64,000 nucleotides of DNA from Alphaproteobacteria bacterium (GTDB lineage: Bacteria; Pseudomonadota; Alphaproteobacteria; Oceanibaculales; Oceanibaculaceae). The first letter of the stretch is position 1; the number at the start of each line of letters is the position of its first letter. This document shows, one piece after another, positions 25,104-33,672 of the stretch. A program made the translations under genes and the position numbers. The stretch is taken from assembly GCA_018823745.1 (NCBI GenBank), contig JAHJHR010000012.1:682001-746000 (forward strand), in the 5' to 3' direction. Under the pieces are notes generated by a model. That model saw only the letters and a list, made by a program, of their open reading frames with translations, was not told the origin of the DNA and did not search any database.

Positions 25104-26276
25104 CTAGCGCGCCTTCCGAGTCGCTCCCCAGCGCCGCCAGCCCCGGTCGAGGCCGAGGGCGGCCAGCCCCGCCAGCAGCCCCCAGAAGGCGGAGCCGATG
25201 CCGAACAGCGACAGGCCGGACGCGGTCACAGCGAGGGTCAGAACGGCTGCGAAACGATCTGCCTCCACCGTCAGCGCCGCCCCCAGCGCGCCGACCAGCG
25301 GACCGGTCAGCGCCAGCCCGGCAATGGTGATCACCAAAGCCTGTGGCAGGGCGGCGAACAGCCCGACCAGCGAGGCACCGAACAGCGCCAGCACCAGATA
25401 GCCGCCGGCATAGACCGGTCCGGTCAGCCAGCGCTTGTCCTTGTCGGGATGCGCGTCCGGCCCGGTGCAGAGCGAGGCGGTGATGGCGGCCAGATTGCTG
25501 GTATGGGCCCCCAGCGGGGCCGTCAGCAGCGAGGCAAGACCGGTAACGCTGAGGATGGAGCGCGATGGCACCGGATAGCCCGCCGCGCGCAGCACCGCAA
25601 AGCCGGGCAGGTTCTGCGAGGCCATGGTGACGATATAGAGCGGCAGGCCAAGGCCGATCAGCACCGACAGCTCGAAGCGCGGCACGATCAGCATCAGCGT
25701 CGTCAGGCTGCCTTCCAGCGCCACCTCGCCCAGCAGGCCCTGTGCGCCGGCCAGCAGCACGCCCGCCGCCAGCACGGCCAGCACGGCAAAGGGCGGGCTG
25801 GCCAGACGCAGTACCAGGAACAGCGCCACCAGCGGCAGCACCAGCCAGGGCGAGGCGCCGGCTGTCTCGAACACCGCCAGCACGAAACGCAGCAGCACGC
25901 CGGCCAGCATGGCGGCGGCGACCGAAACCGGGATGCGCTCGATCAGCGTGCTGATCGGCCGGAAGGCGGCGGTCAGCAGGATCAGGGCGGCGGCAAAGAT
26001 GAAGGCGCCGACCGCGGCCTCCATCCCCATCGGCGCGGCGGAGGCGGCGATCAGGGCGGCCCCCGGCGTCGACCAGGCGGTGACGACCGGAATGCGGTGG
26101 CGGATCGACAGATAGGCGCTGCTGCCTGCCATCGCCAGGCACAGGCCGGTGACCCAGGAGGCGGTCTGCACCGTATCTGCCCCGGCGGCCTGTGCGGCGG
26201 CCACGACCAGCGCCAGCGTGCCGCCGAACCCGACCAGCACGGCCACCAGCGCCGAGGAAATGACAGAAAATCGCAT
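25104..26276 (-). CDS. BenE family benzoate/H+ symporter-like transporter
   Basis: A 390-residue, roughly 12-helix inner-membrane protein of the BenE family, which overlaps the nucleobase-ascorbate fold. It has GFGGTLALVVAAAQAAGAD, the pore segment STPGAALIAASAAP, NLPGFAVLRAAGYPVPSRSI and APLGAHTSNLAAITASLCTG, all typical of BenE. Benzoate import is proven only for few members, and no benzoate-degradation genes are seen here. It lies nine bases downstream of the DUF2937 gene and is probably in one operon. Confidence 0.88.
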   Translation of the reverse strand: MRFSVISSALVAVLVGFGGTLALVVAAAQAAGADTVQTASWVTGLCLAMAGSSAYLSIRHRIPVVTAWSTPGAALIAASAAPMGMEAAVGAFIFAAALILLTAAFRPISTLIERIPVSVAAAMLAGVLLRFVLAVFETAGASPWLVLPLVALFLVLRLASPPFAVLAVLAAGVLLAGAQGLLGEVALEGSLTTLMLIVPRFELSVLIGLGLPLYIVTMASQNLPGFAVLRAAGYPVPSRSILSVTGLASLLTAPLGAHTSNLAAITASLCTGPDAHPDKDKRWLTGPVYAGGYLVLALFGASLVGLFAALPQALVITIAGLALTGPLVGALGAALTVEADRFAAVLTLAVTASGLSLFGIGSAFWGLLAGLAALGLDRGWRRWGATRKAR

Positions 26277-26285
26277 GGAAATCTC

Positions 26286-26846
26286 CTAGCCGGCGCGGCG
26301 GCGCCAGCTATTGCTGGAAGGCCGGCGGCCCAGGCCGGCCAGAAGGCTGAACAGAATTTCGACCAGGAACAGGGCCAGCACCAGGCCGAACAGCCCGTAG
26401 GACAGGGCATCCAGCGTCAGCGGCAGGCGCGCGCTGTAACTGGCGCTGGCACTCTCGGCAACGGCGGAGAGCGGCCCGGCATCGGCGATCACCAGCCGCC
26501 CGGCCACCAGCGGCCGGAACAGCGGCGATGTGGCCCGGATGCGGCTATAGGCGGTTTCATAGAGGATGCGGCGCTGATCCGCCTCCCGCAGCGCCGCCGC
26601 ATTGGCGGGTTCGCGCTCCACCATCAGCCGGGCGACATCCTCGCGCGGGGCGGTGGCGGGCAGCTCGTAATAGCGGCGCATCGCATCGATCCGGCCATCG
26701 ATATCCAGCCGCAATTCCTCGGCCCGCTGCTGCAGGGCCGCCGTGTAATGCTCGGTCCAGGCCGGCGCCTGCACGGCCAGCAGGAAGCCGATCAGCCCGG
26801 CCGCCATCAGGATCGACTGGCCGAGCCACCGCGCCAGAAACCGCAT
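26286..26846 (-). CDS. DUF2937 family membrane protein
   Basis: A 186-residue protein with an N-terminal membrane segment (LMAAGLIGFLLAVQAPAW) and a C-terminal one (LSYGLFGLVLALFLVEILFS) flanking a helical periplasmic domain with RAEELRLDIDGRIDAMRRYYEL, the DUF2937 layout. Function unknown. The ATG at 26846 has GGGAGGG upstream; a start ten codons earlier would include that ribosome site. It precedes the BenE-type gene by nine bases, which suggests a shared role at the inner membrane. Confidence 0.75.
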   Translation of the reverse strand: MRFLARWLGQSILMAAGLIGFLLAVQAPAWTEHYTAALQQRAEELRLDIDGRIDAMRRYYELPATAPREDVARLMVEREPANAAALREADQRRILYETAYSRIRATSPLFRPLVAGRLVIADAGPLSAVAESASASYSARLPLTLDALSYGLFGLVLALFLVEILFSLLAGLGRRPSSNSWRRRAG

Positions 26847-27027
26847 GCCTTGCCCTCCCTTAAGCCTCCGCTTCATTCATGCCTGCCCCCGCCCCGAACC
26901 GCAACCGGTTGGTTTTATTAAGCCAGCATCCCGGTTTCATCCGCCGGATGGCGAGCAGCGCCGCTTTGTGCATAAATGCGCTCCAGCGGCGCAGACAGCG
27001 CCGGTCAAGCGCATGCGGAGGAACGCG

Positions 27028-28002
27028 ATGTTGAAGAAAATTGTGGCGCCGATGGTATTGGCGCTCAGCCTGGCTGTGGCCGCGAGCGGCGCGGCTGAGG
27101 CGCAGACCCGGGTGACGCTGAAATCGGCCAAGGCCGGTTCATCCTATTACGTCATGATGGTGCAGCTGGGCGAGCTGATGAAGAAGGAAAGCGGCGGCAA
27201 GATCCAGCCGACCGTGGAGGAGAGCCAGGGCTCGGTGCAGAATGTGAAGGAAGCGGGCCGCCGCCCCGGCAATTTCCTGTTCACCTCACCGCCGAATCTG
27301 CTGGCCGATGCGCGTGCAGCCAAGAAGCCCTTCGAGGGCGAGACCGGCTACGACAAGATCCGCACCCTGTTCGTCATGCCGTTCGTGACGATCCACATCG
27401 TGGTCCAGAAGGACAGCGGCGTTACCGATGTGATGCAGCTGGCCGGCAAGAAATTCATCGCCGGTGGCAAGGGCACCTTCTGCGAGCGGCGCACCACGCG
27501 CATCTTCGAATTGCTCGGCCTGGACGGCAAAGTCGATGTTGTCGATGTAGAGCTGGATGCCGCTTCCAACGCGATGCGCAACGACAAGGTGGCCGGTTTC
27601 GCCACCTGTTCCTCGCATCCGACGCCGCAGCTGGTCGAGTTGGCGACGACCACGCCGCTGGTCGTGCTGTCCTTCACCGACGCCCAGCGCAAGGCCATCC
27701 TGGCCGCCGATCCGCTGTCCGGCCCGCTGAGCATCGCGGCCGGGACCTATAAGGACCAGTCACAGGCGGTGGAAACCGTCGGCGTGCCGGTCGGCGCCTT
27801 CACCACCACGGCGATGGATGACGAGACCGCCTATTTCATCACCCGGAATTTCTGGCAGAAGCGCGACCAGCTGGCGAAGGAAAACCCCTGGTGGGGCGGC
27901 GTCAGCCCGGAAATGGTGAACCAGCTGGGCACCAAGCTGCATCCCGGCGCGCTGAAATACTACAAGGAAGCCGGCATCAAGGTTGACGACAGCCTGATGT
28001 AA
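27028..28002 (+). CDS. TAXI family TRAP transporter substrate-binding protein
   Basis: A 324-residue periplasmic receptor with a Sec signal peptide (KKIVAPMVLALSLAVAASGA, then AEAQ). It is of the TAXI type used with fused TRAP permeases. Features are SAKAGSSYYVMMVQLGEL, FTSPPNLL, IVVQKDSGVTDVMQLAGKK, and the late NFWQKRDQL segment. Two cysteines (GTFCERR and FATCSSH) could form a disulfide. GGAGG lies seven bases before the ATG. The permease gene follows 74 bases downstream. Ligands for TAXI receptors are mostly unknown; glutamate is the best studied. Confidence 0.88.
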   Translation: MLKKIVAPMVLALSLAVAASGAAEAQTRVTLKSAKAGSSYYVMMVQLGELMKKESGGKIQPTVEESQGSVQNVKEAGRRPGNFLFTSPPNLLADARAAKKPFEGETGYDKIRTLFVMPFVTIHIVVQKDSGVTDVMQLAGKKFIAGGKGTFCERRTTRIFELLGLDGKVDVVDVELDAASNAMRNDKVAGFATCSSHPTPQLVELATTTPLVVLSFTDAQRKAILAADPLSGPLSIAAGTYKDQSQAVETVGVPVGAFTTTAMDDETAYFITRNFWQKRDQLAKENPWWGGVSPEMVNQLGTKLHPGALKYYKEAGIKVDDSLM

Positions 28003-28076
28003 GGCCTATTGGCTGCCCGCCCCGGTGTTCTGCGCCGGGGCGGTTCTTCTTCTGGCCATGGCGAGCGATCCGGATC

Positions 28077-29852
28077 ATGCGTTTTTCCCTGAAGGCCGCG
28101 ACAATGCTGTTCTTCGCGGCCCTGTCGGTTGGCTTCCACCTCTATCTGATCTTCAGCGGGCTGTTGCCCAATCTGGTGTCGCGGCCGCTGCATCTGATGC
28201 TGGCGCTGCCGTGGATATTCTTCATCGGCGCCGACGGGTCGCGTGCCGCGCGCCTGACCGGCTATGCCACCGGGCTGATCGGGGCGGCCTGCGCTGCTTA
28301 TATCGTCGTCAACCGGGCCGCGCTGATGGACCAGTATGGCGCGATCCAGGGCTGGCTGCAGTATGCCGTCGCCATCCTGATGATCCTGCTGGTGCTGGAA
28401 ATGGCGCGCCGCTCGATCAAGGCGGTGCTGCCGGGCATCGCGGCGCTGGTGCTCGCCTATGGCCTGCTCGGCCAGTATATCCCCGGCAGCTTCGGCCATG
28501 CCGGCATTCCGCTGGATTATTTTCTGGGCACGCTGGTCATTGCCGAGGGCGGGCTGTGGAGCAGCCTGACCGGCATCTCGGTCGAGGTGATCGCGCCCTT
28601 CATCATCCTGGGTTGTTTCATCTCGGCGGGTGAGGCCGGTACCGGCTTCATGTCCTTCGCCACGCAATTCGCCGGGCGGATGCGCGCCGGGGCCGCGAAG
28701 GTGTCGATCATCGCCTCGGCCCTTTATGGCACGATTTCCGGCTCGGCCTCGGCCAATACGGCGTCGACCGGCACCGTCACCATCCCGGCGATGAAGCGCC
28801 TGGGCTATCCGCCCAGCTTCGCCGCTGCGGTGGAGGCGGTGGCCTCGACCGGCGGCCAGATCATGCCGCCGCTGATGGGCGCCGGTGTCTTCGTCATGGC
28901 CGAGCTGCTGCGCCGGCCCTATACCGACCTGATGATCCTGTCCAGCCTGCCGGCTTTCCTGTTCTTCCTGGCGGCCTGGGCGGGGGTGCATCACTACGCC
29001 GTGCGGCACAATCTGGCGGCCATGCGGTCGGAGGATCTGCCGGGCTGGAGCCTGGTGGCGCGCACCGCCCCCTTCTTCCTGGCGCCCTTCACGCTGCTGG
29101 TGGTGATGCTGCTGTTCACCCGCTTCACGGCGCCCTATGCGGCGGCGATGGCGACGCTGATGACGGTCATCCTGCTGCTAATCGATTCCTCGGGCCGGCC
29201 CTCGCTTGGCCGGTGGCTGCTGCGGGTGCAGGACGGGCTGGTCTCCTCGGCGCGGCAGATTGCCAGCATCGCGGCGATCCTGATCTGCGCCAGCCTGATT
29301 GTCGGCGTGTTCCACATGACCGGGCTGGGGGTGAAGATCACCTCGGTCATCCTGTCGCTGTCGGGCGGGGAATTATGGCCGGCGCTGCTGCTGACCGCGC
29401 TGGCCAGCCTGGTGCTGGGCATGGAGCTGCCGACCACGGCGGCCTATGTGATCTGCATCGCCGTCGCCGGGCCGGCGCTGGTCGAGCTGGGCCTGCCGGA
29501 GCTGCACGCGCATCTCTTCGTGTTCTGGTATGCGCTGCTTTGCACCATCACCCCGCCGGTCTGCGGCAATGTGTTCATCGCCGCCGGCATCGCGGAAACG
29601 CCCTGGGGGCCGGTGGCGGCCAATTCCATGCGCATCGGTGTCGGGCTGTTCCTGGTGCCGCTGGGGTTCATCGCCAACCCGTCGCTGCTGCTGGTGCTGG
29701 AAAGCCCGGCGCTGGCCTTCCTGGCGATGGCGAAGGTCGGGCTGGGCGTCTGGCTGCTCAGCTTCGCCGCCATTGATCTCGGCCGCCGCCCGCTGCTCAG
29801 CCTGGGCGCGCTGGCCAGCGGCGTCATCCTGCTGCTGTTCTTCGGCATATAG
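28077..29852 (+). CDS. TRAP transporter fused permease (DctQM-type, TAXI partner)
   Basis: A 591-residue inner-membrane protein joining a four-helix DctQ part (about residues 1-130) to a DctM part. The DctM half contains GSFGHAGIPLDYFLGTLV, the strongly conserved SASANTASTGTVTIPAMKR, VEAVASTGGQIMPPLMGAG and GMELPTTAAYVICIAVAGP. It follows the TAXI receptor and should form one transporter with it. The early ATG at 28077 matches the usual N terminus; only a short region separates the genes. Confidence 0.93.
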   Translation: MRFSLKAATMLFFAALSVGFHLYLIFSGLLPNLVSRPLHLMLALPWIFFIGADGSRAARLTGYATGLIGAACAAYIVVNRAALMDQYGAIQGWLQYAVAILMILLVLEMARRSIKAVLPGIAALVLAYGLLGQYIPGSFGHAGIPLDYFLGTLVIAEGGLWSSLTGISVEVIAPFIILGCFISAGEAGTGFMSFATQFAGRMRAGAAKVSIIASALYGTISGSASANTASTGTVTIPAMKRLGYPPSFAAAVEAVASTGGQIMPPLMGAGVFVMAELLRRPYTDLMILSSLPAFLFFLAAWAGVHHYAVRHNLAAMRSEDLPGWSLVARTAPFFLAPFTLLVVMLLFTRFTAPYAAAMATLMTVILLLIDSSGRPSLGRWLLRVQDGLVSSARQIASIAAILICASLIVGVFHMTGLGVKITSVILSLSGGELWPALLLTALASLVLGMELPTTAAYVICIAVAGPALVELGLPELHAHLFVFWYALLCTITPPVCGNVFIAAGIAETPWGPVAANSMRIGVGLFLVPLGFIANPSLLLVLESPALAFLAMAKVGLGVWLLSFAAIDLGRRPLLSLGALASGVILLLFFGI

Positions 29853-29912
29853 ACGCGCGACCGCCCAGATCCCCGTTAGGGGAAGGGCAGATCGTCGTCG
29901 TCTGAAGGGGGA

Positions 29913-29987
29913 TGGTGCCGGTGGAGGGATTTGAACCCCCGGCCACCCGCTTACGAAGCGGATGCTCTACCGCTGAGCTACACCGGC
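29913..29987 (-). tRNA. tRNA-Thr (anticodon CGU), CCA encoded
   Basis: A full cloverleaf reads on the minus strand: acceptor GCCGGTG/CACCGGC, D arm GCTC/GAGC, anticodon stem TCCGC/GCGGG with loop TTCGTAA, and T arm GGGGG-TTCAAAT-CCCTC with one G-U pair. The anticodon is CGT (positions 34-36), reading ACG threonine codons. The 3' CCA is encoded at 29915-29913. The small hairpin CCCC-GTTA-GGGG lies near 29870-29881. Confidence 0.95.
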
Positions 29988-30055
29988 GCCAAGGCGGCGG
30001 ACATTAGCGGCATGGCGCCGCTTCTGCAAGCCCTACCAGCCGTGAAAATGCAGGC

Positions 30056-31498
30056 TCAGGCTGGCGGGCGCGGCGGCGTGGCCATGGGGGTTGCGGGCAG
30101 GGCGGTGCCGACCGGCGGTTCGATGGTCGCCGGCAGGTCGCGTGGCGGTGTGGTGATCGGTGCTTCGGCATCCTCGGGCGTCGCGGTGGTGGCGATGCGC
30201 GGCGGGGTGCGCCATTCCTGGCTGTCGAAACTGCCGCAATTACCGCAGAGCGACGACCATTCCTCGGCCTGCGCGCCGCAGGAATGGCAGATCCAGGCGG
30301 GGTCGGGATGGGCAAGCGCAGCCTTGTTCAGCCAGTCGCGTGTGCGGACAGCATCGCCATATTCAGCCTCGACCACGGCGGCCATGACGCGGTAGGTGCG
30401 CGCCGTGGCGCCGCCGGCGGCATTCTGGGCGGCAATCGCCTTGTCGAGATGCGCCCGTGCCTCGCCCCAGAGCTGGGCGGCCAGCGCCGCCTCGGCGACA
30501 GCGATCAGGCTTTCAATATCATTCGGAGCAATTTCTTCCAGTTTCTGGAACCGGCGCAGGCGCAGAAGGGCATTTTCGCCCGGCCAGCACTGGTCATAGA
30601 GCCGGGCGAGGTCAGGATGGGCGGCCTTTGCCCAGGCGGCCTCGATCAGCTTGGCGGCGCGCTTGTGCTTGCCGGCATCGATCAGCAGCCGGGCCTCGAT
30701 GGCGGTGGCGGGGATGAAATCGGGCGCCAGGGAATGGGCGCGCTTTGCCTGCTCCAGGGCGGCGGCGGCGTCGCCGGCCGTGCTGGCGGCGCGGCTGCGC
30801 TCGACCAGAAGGGCAGCCCGGTTGTGGCTTGCCTGCGCTTCCGGCAGCGCCTTGGCCTGGGCCGATTCGCGCACCGTCAGCAGCGCCTCGTCCCAGCGCC
30901 GGTCCTTGACCTGAAGGTCGAGCAGGGTGGTCAGCACCCATGGCGTGTCCGGCCGGATTTTGTGGGCGCGCTTCACCAGCGCCAGTGCGCGGTCACGGTC
31001 GCCCTTGCGCATCGCCTGGGTCAGCAGGCCGCGAAGGCCGAGGAATTCGGTTTCCGGGCGTTTCAGCATGGCAGTGAAATAGCGCTCCGCCGCCTCGTCA
31101 TCGCCATTCAGCTGCGCGGCCTGGGCCGAGAGCAGCATCGTCAAGGGCGGATCTTCCAGCAGCGAATCCGCCTTGCGGGCGAGGCGCTTGGCCTCCTCCG
31201 GATCACCGGCAGCGACGGCCACCAGACCCTGGGTGAGGGCGAGATAGCCCTGGCGGCGCTTCTTCTCGGCCCGGTGGCGCATATAGGCAAGCGGCGAGCG
31301 CAGCAGCCCGCCATAGAGCCTGAACAGCAAGGTCAGGATCAGCGCGACGACCAGCAGCAGCAGAACCAGCATGCCGAAGGAGGTGTCGAGCCTGTAGCCC
31401 TGCCAGTTGATCTGTACGACGCCCGGATTCTCGGCCAGCCAGACCGCCGCCGCAATCAGCAGCGTCAGCTTTATGGCGAAGAAGATGGCCCATTTCAT
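30056..31498 (-). CDS. hemY: HemY-like heme-biosynthesis-associated TPR membrane protein with zinc ribbon
   Basis: A 480-residue protein. Two N-terminal membrane helices (ALILTLLFRLYGG region) lead into the HemY_N domain and then tetratricopeptide repeats through about residue 390. Near residue 410 lies a four-cysteine zinc ribbon, CHSCGAQAEEW then CGNCGSFDS, followed by a disordered Thr/Pro tail. This is the non-enzymatic HemY of hemCDXY operons, not protoporphyrinogen oxidase. The ribbon recalls the rubredoxin module of LapB/YciM, a TPR protein tied to lipopolysaccharide control. Its start overlaps the end of the upstream hemD-mitofilin gene by four bases. Confidence 0.88.
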   Translation of the reverse strand: MKWAIFFAIKLTLLIAAAVWLAENPGVVQINWQGYRLDTSFGMLVLLLLVVALILTLLFRLYGGLLRSPLAYMRHRAEKKRRQGYLALTQGLVAVAAGDPEEAKRLARKADSLLEDPPLTMLLSAQAAQLNGDDEAAERYFTAMLKRPETEFLGLRGLLTQAMRKGDRDRALALVKRAHKIRPDTPWVLTTLLDLQVKDRRWDEALLTVRESAQAKALPEAQASHNRAALLVERSRAASTAGDAAAALEQAKRAHSLAPDFIPATAIEARLLIDAGKHKRAAKLIEAAWAKAAHPDLARLYDQCWPGENALLRLRRFQKLEEIAPNDIESLIAVAEAALAAQLWGEARAHLDKAIAAQNAAGGATARTYRVMAAVVEAEYGDAVRTRDWLNKAALAHPDPAWICHSCGAQAEEWSSLCGNCGSFDSQEWRTPPRIATTATPEDAEAPITTPPRDLPATIEPPVGTALPATPMATPPRPPA

Positions 31499-33672
31499 TG
31501 CGTGTTACCCCCGGCAGCGGCCTTGGGCTGTGACAGGGCGGCCACGGCATGGCTGCGCAGGCTGGTCAGTGCGGTATCGACTGCCAGCCGGGCGCGGGCA
31601 TCGGCCAGCCAGCCGGCAATGGCCTCGCCGGCGGGGCCGTCCAGCGCCGCCATCTCGGTGATGGCAGCGGGCAGGTCGTTGCGGTCCAGCGCCTCCTCGG
31701 CGCGTGCAGTGCGGGCCTCGACCGTCTCGCCCTCGACCTGGCCGGTGCGGCGCAGCGAGACAAGCCCGGCGATGCGGTTCAGCGTCTCGCCCAGCACGCT
31801 CTGGCTTTCGCCGGCACGGTCGGCCCGCACGGCGGCAGCCGCCGCCTCGGGGAAGTGGGTGCGCAGCACGGCGAGGGTCGGCACGCCGGTCGCGGCATGG
31901 TCGCGCAGGACGGACAGGGGCTCGGTCATTGCCGGCTCTTCGCCGGCCAGACGGGTTAGCGCTGCCATCTCGGTTTCATAGCCGGTGCCCTGCTGTACCG
32001 GGGTGGCGATATGGGCGACCGCCAGCATCAGCGCCTCGCGCCGGCCATCCAGGGCGGCGGCACGGGCCACGCCGTCCCGAAGCACGCCGATTTCTTCGCG
32101 CAGCCGGCCGATTTCCGCCGGATCGGTGCGCGGCAGATCGGCCAGCGCGGTTTCCAGCGCCCGCTGCCGGCCGCGCATTTCGTCCAGCGCGGCGCTCTGG
32201 CCGTTATCCTGGCCGGCGGCTTCCGACAGGCGGCGGGTCTCGGCCTCAAGGGCTGAGAGGCGTTCATTCAGGGGGCCGGTATCGCCAATCGCAGCGCCGG
32301 CTTCGCCCGCCAGCATCTCGCGCACCAGGCGGATTTCGTCGCTCAGCGCGGTCTGGCGCTCTTCCAGCGTGACAATGCGGGCTTCCAGCGCGGCAATCTG
32401 CTGCGCTGCCTGATCATTCGCAGGAGCGTCGGTCGGGGGCGTGGCGGCCTGGGCGGCGCGCTGCTCCAGCGCTGCGATCCGGTCGGCCAGCGGGGCGATG
32501 CGGCTGTCATCCTCGGCGGCGGCAAGATTCGGCAGGGTGATGCCGATCTGGCCGAGATAGGGCTGTACCGCCGGCCGCCAGAGCGGCAGGGTGCCGAAGG
32601 CGATGATGCCGAGCAGAATCACCGCGACCAGACCATAGCCATAGAGTTTCGCCCGGCTCTTGCGAGGGGCAGCCGGTGCAGGCCGTGCGGAAGCCGGGGC
32701 CTCCGGCTTTGCGCCGGGTTTCGTTTCAGGCCGTGTGCTGGCGGTGCTGGACGCACTCGCCGCGCTGGTGGAGCCGGCTGTACTTGCCGCACCGGGCTTC
32801 GGGCTGGCCGTGCCGGGTTTCGCCGGCTGGGCGGCGGGCGGGGTCTTTTTTCCGTCGCTGGCGTCGGTCATGGCCTTGTCCGTGGATTGCGGCTGCGGGG
32901 TATCGTCAGCTTGGGGTGGTGTCGCATCTGCCCCTCCCTTCGCCTGGTCATGCTGGTTAAACGTACCGAGCGCCGCAACGATCCCGTCTTGCGTCGGTGT
33001 TGCGGCGATTATCACGCTGTGCCAGGGCAGCGCCCGGCACGGGGCCGCGGCAGCCTCGCTGATTGCCACCGCCGTCAGGCGGCTGAAAGCGGAAGCGAGG
33101 CCGGCTTCCCGGGCCAGCGTAACAAAGGTCTCCGCCGTGCGGGGAGAGAAAAACAGAATTGCGTCAAGCCGCCCGCGCTTCAGCGCCGCGGCAGTACCGG
33201 GGCTTATCTCCATCGCCGGCCTGGCCTCGTAGAGGGTGACGCGGTGCAGCGTGAAGCCGGCGGCCTGGAGCGTGCCGGCCATGTCGCCGGCCACGGTCTC
33301 GCCGGCGGCATGCAGCAGCGGCCCCTGCGCCGGGTCGAGGGTTTTGATCGCCAGAGCGGCCAGGTCATCGACCGCGCCATTGGCGCTGCTGACGCTGGAA
33401 AAGCCCAGCGCGCGCACTGCCGCCGCCGTCGCATCGCCGACCGCCAGAACCGGCACGTCGCGCCGTTCCGTCAGGGCAGGCAGCCGCGTCGCCCCATTGG
33501 CCGAGGTAACGAGGATCGCCTGCACCGCCGCCATTTCGACGGGCAGCGGGCCGGGGTCTAACGGCACGATATCCAGCATCGGCTCGACCCGGCATTCGAA
33601 GCCGCTCCCGGCAAGCTGTCGGGCCAGCGCGTCGGATTCGGGTTTCGGCCGGGTGAGCAGGATGCGCATCAT
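31495..33672 (-). CDS. hemD: Uroporphyrinogen-III synthase fused in frame to a mitofilin (Mic60-like) membrane protein
   Basis: One uninterrupted 725-residue frame. Residues about 1-240 are HemD (RILLTRPKPESDALARQL, ILVTSANGATRL, ILFFSPRTAETFV), which closes hydroxymethylbilane to uroporphyrinogen III. A Pro/Thr/Ala/Lys-rich linker (about 245-340) leads to a membrane helix GYGLVAVILLGIIAFGTLPLW (about 345-366), a long coiled coil rich in Glu/Ala/Arg (about 390-560) and a C-terminal mitofilin-like domain (COG4223). Mic60 homologues sit beside hemD in alphaproteobacteria and shape inner-membrane folds, usually as a separate gene. An in-frame ATG at 32871 could start a separate Mic60, so fusion versus internal start is open. 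It overlaps hemC and hemY by four bases each. Confidence 0.85.
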   Translation of the reverse strand: MMRILLTRPKPESDALARQLAGSGFECRVEPMLDIVPLDPGPLPVEMAAVQAILVTSANGATRLPALTERRDVPVLAVGDATAAAVRALGFSSVSSANGAVDDLAALAIKTLDPAQGPLLHAAGETVAGDMAGTLQAAGFTLHRVTLYEARPAMEISPGTAAALKRGRLDAILFFSPRTAETFVTLAREAGLASAFSRLTAVAISEAAAAPCRALPWHSVIIAATPTQDGIVAALGTFNQHDQAKGGADATPPQADDTPQPQSTDKAMTDASDGKKTPPAAQPAKPGTASPKPGAASTAGSTSAASASSTASTRPETKPGAKPEAPASARPAPAAPRKSRAKLYGYGLVAVILLGIIAFGTLPLWRPAVQPYLGQIGITLPNLAAAEDDSRIAPLADRIAALEQRAAQAATPPTDAPANDQAAQQIAALEARIVTLEERQTALSDEIRLVREMLAGEAGAAIGDTGPLNERLSALEAETRRLSEAAGQDNGQSAALDEMRGRQRALETALADLPRTDPAEIGRLREEIGVLRDGVARAAALDGRREALMLAVAHIATPVQQGTGYETEMAALTRLAGEEPAMTEPLSVLRDHAATGVPTLAVLRTHFPEAAAAAVRADRAGESQSVLGETLNRIAGLVSLRRTGQVEGETVEARTARAEEALDRNDLPAAITEMAALDGPAGEAIAGWLADARARLAVDTALTSLRSHAVAALSQPKAAAGGNTQ

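Noticed and set aside
25068..26921. 617-codon plus-strand frame across benE and DUF2937
   Set aside because: Gln/Arg/Gly-rich shadow of the minus-strand genes.
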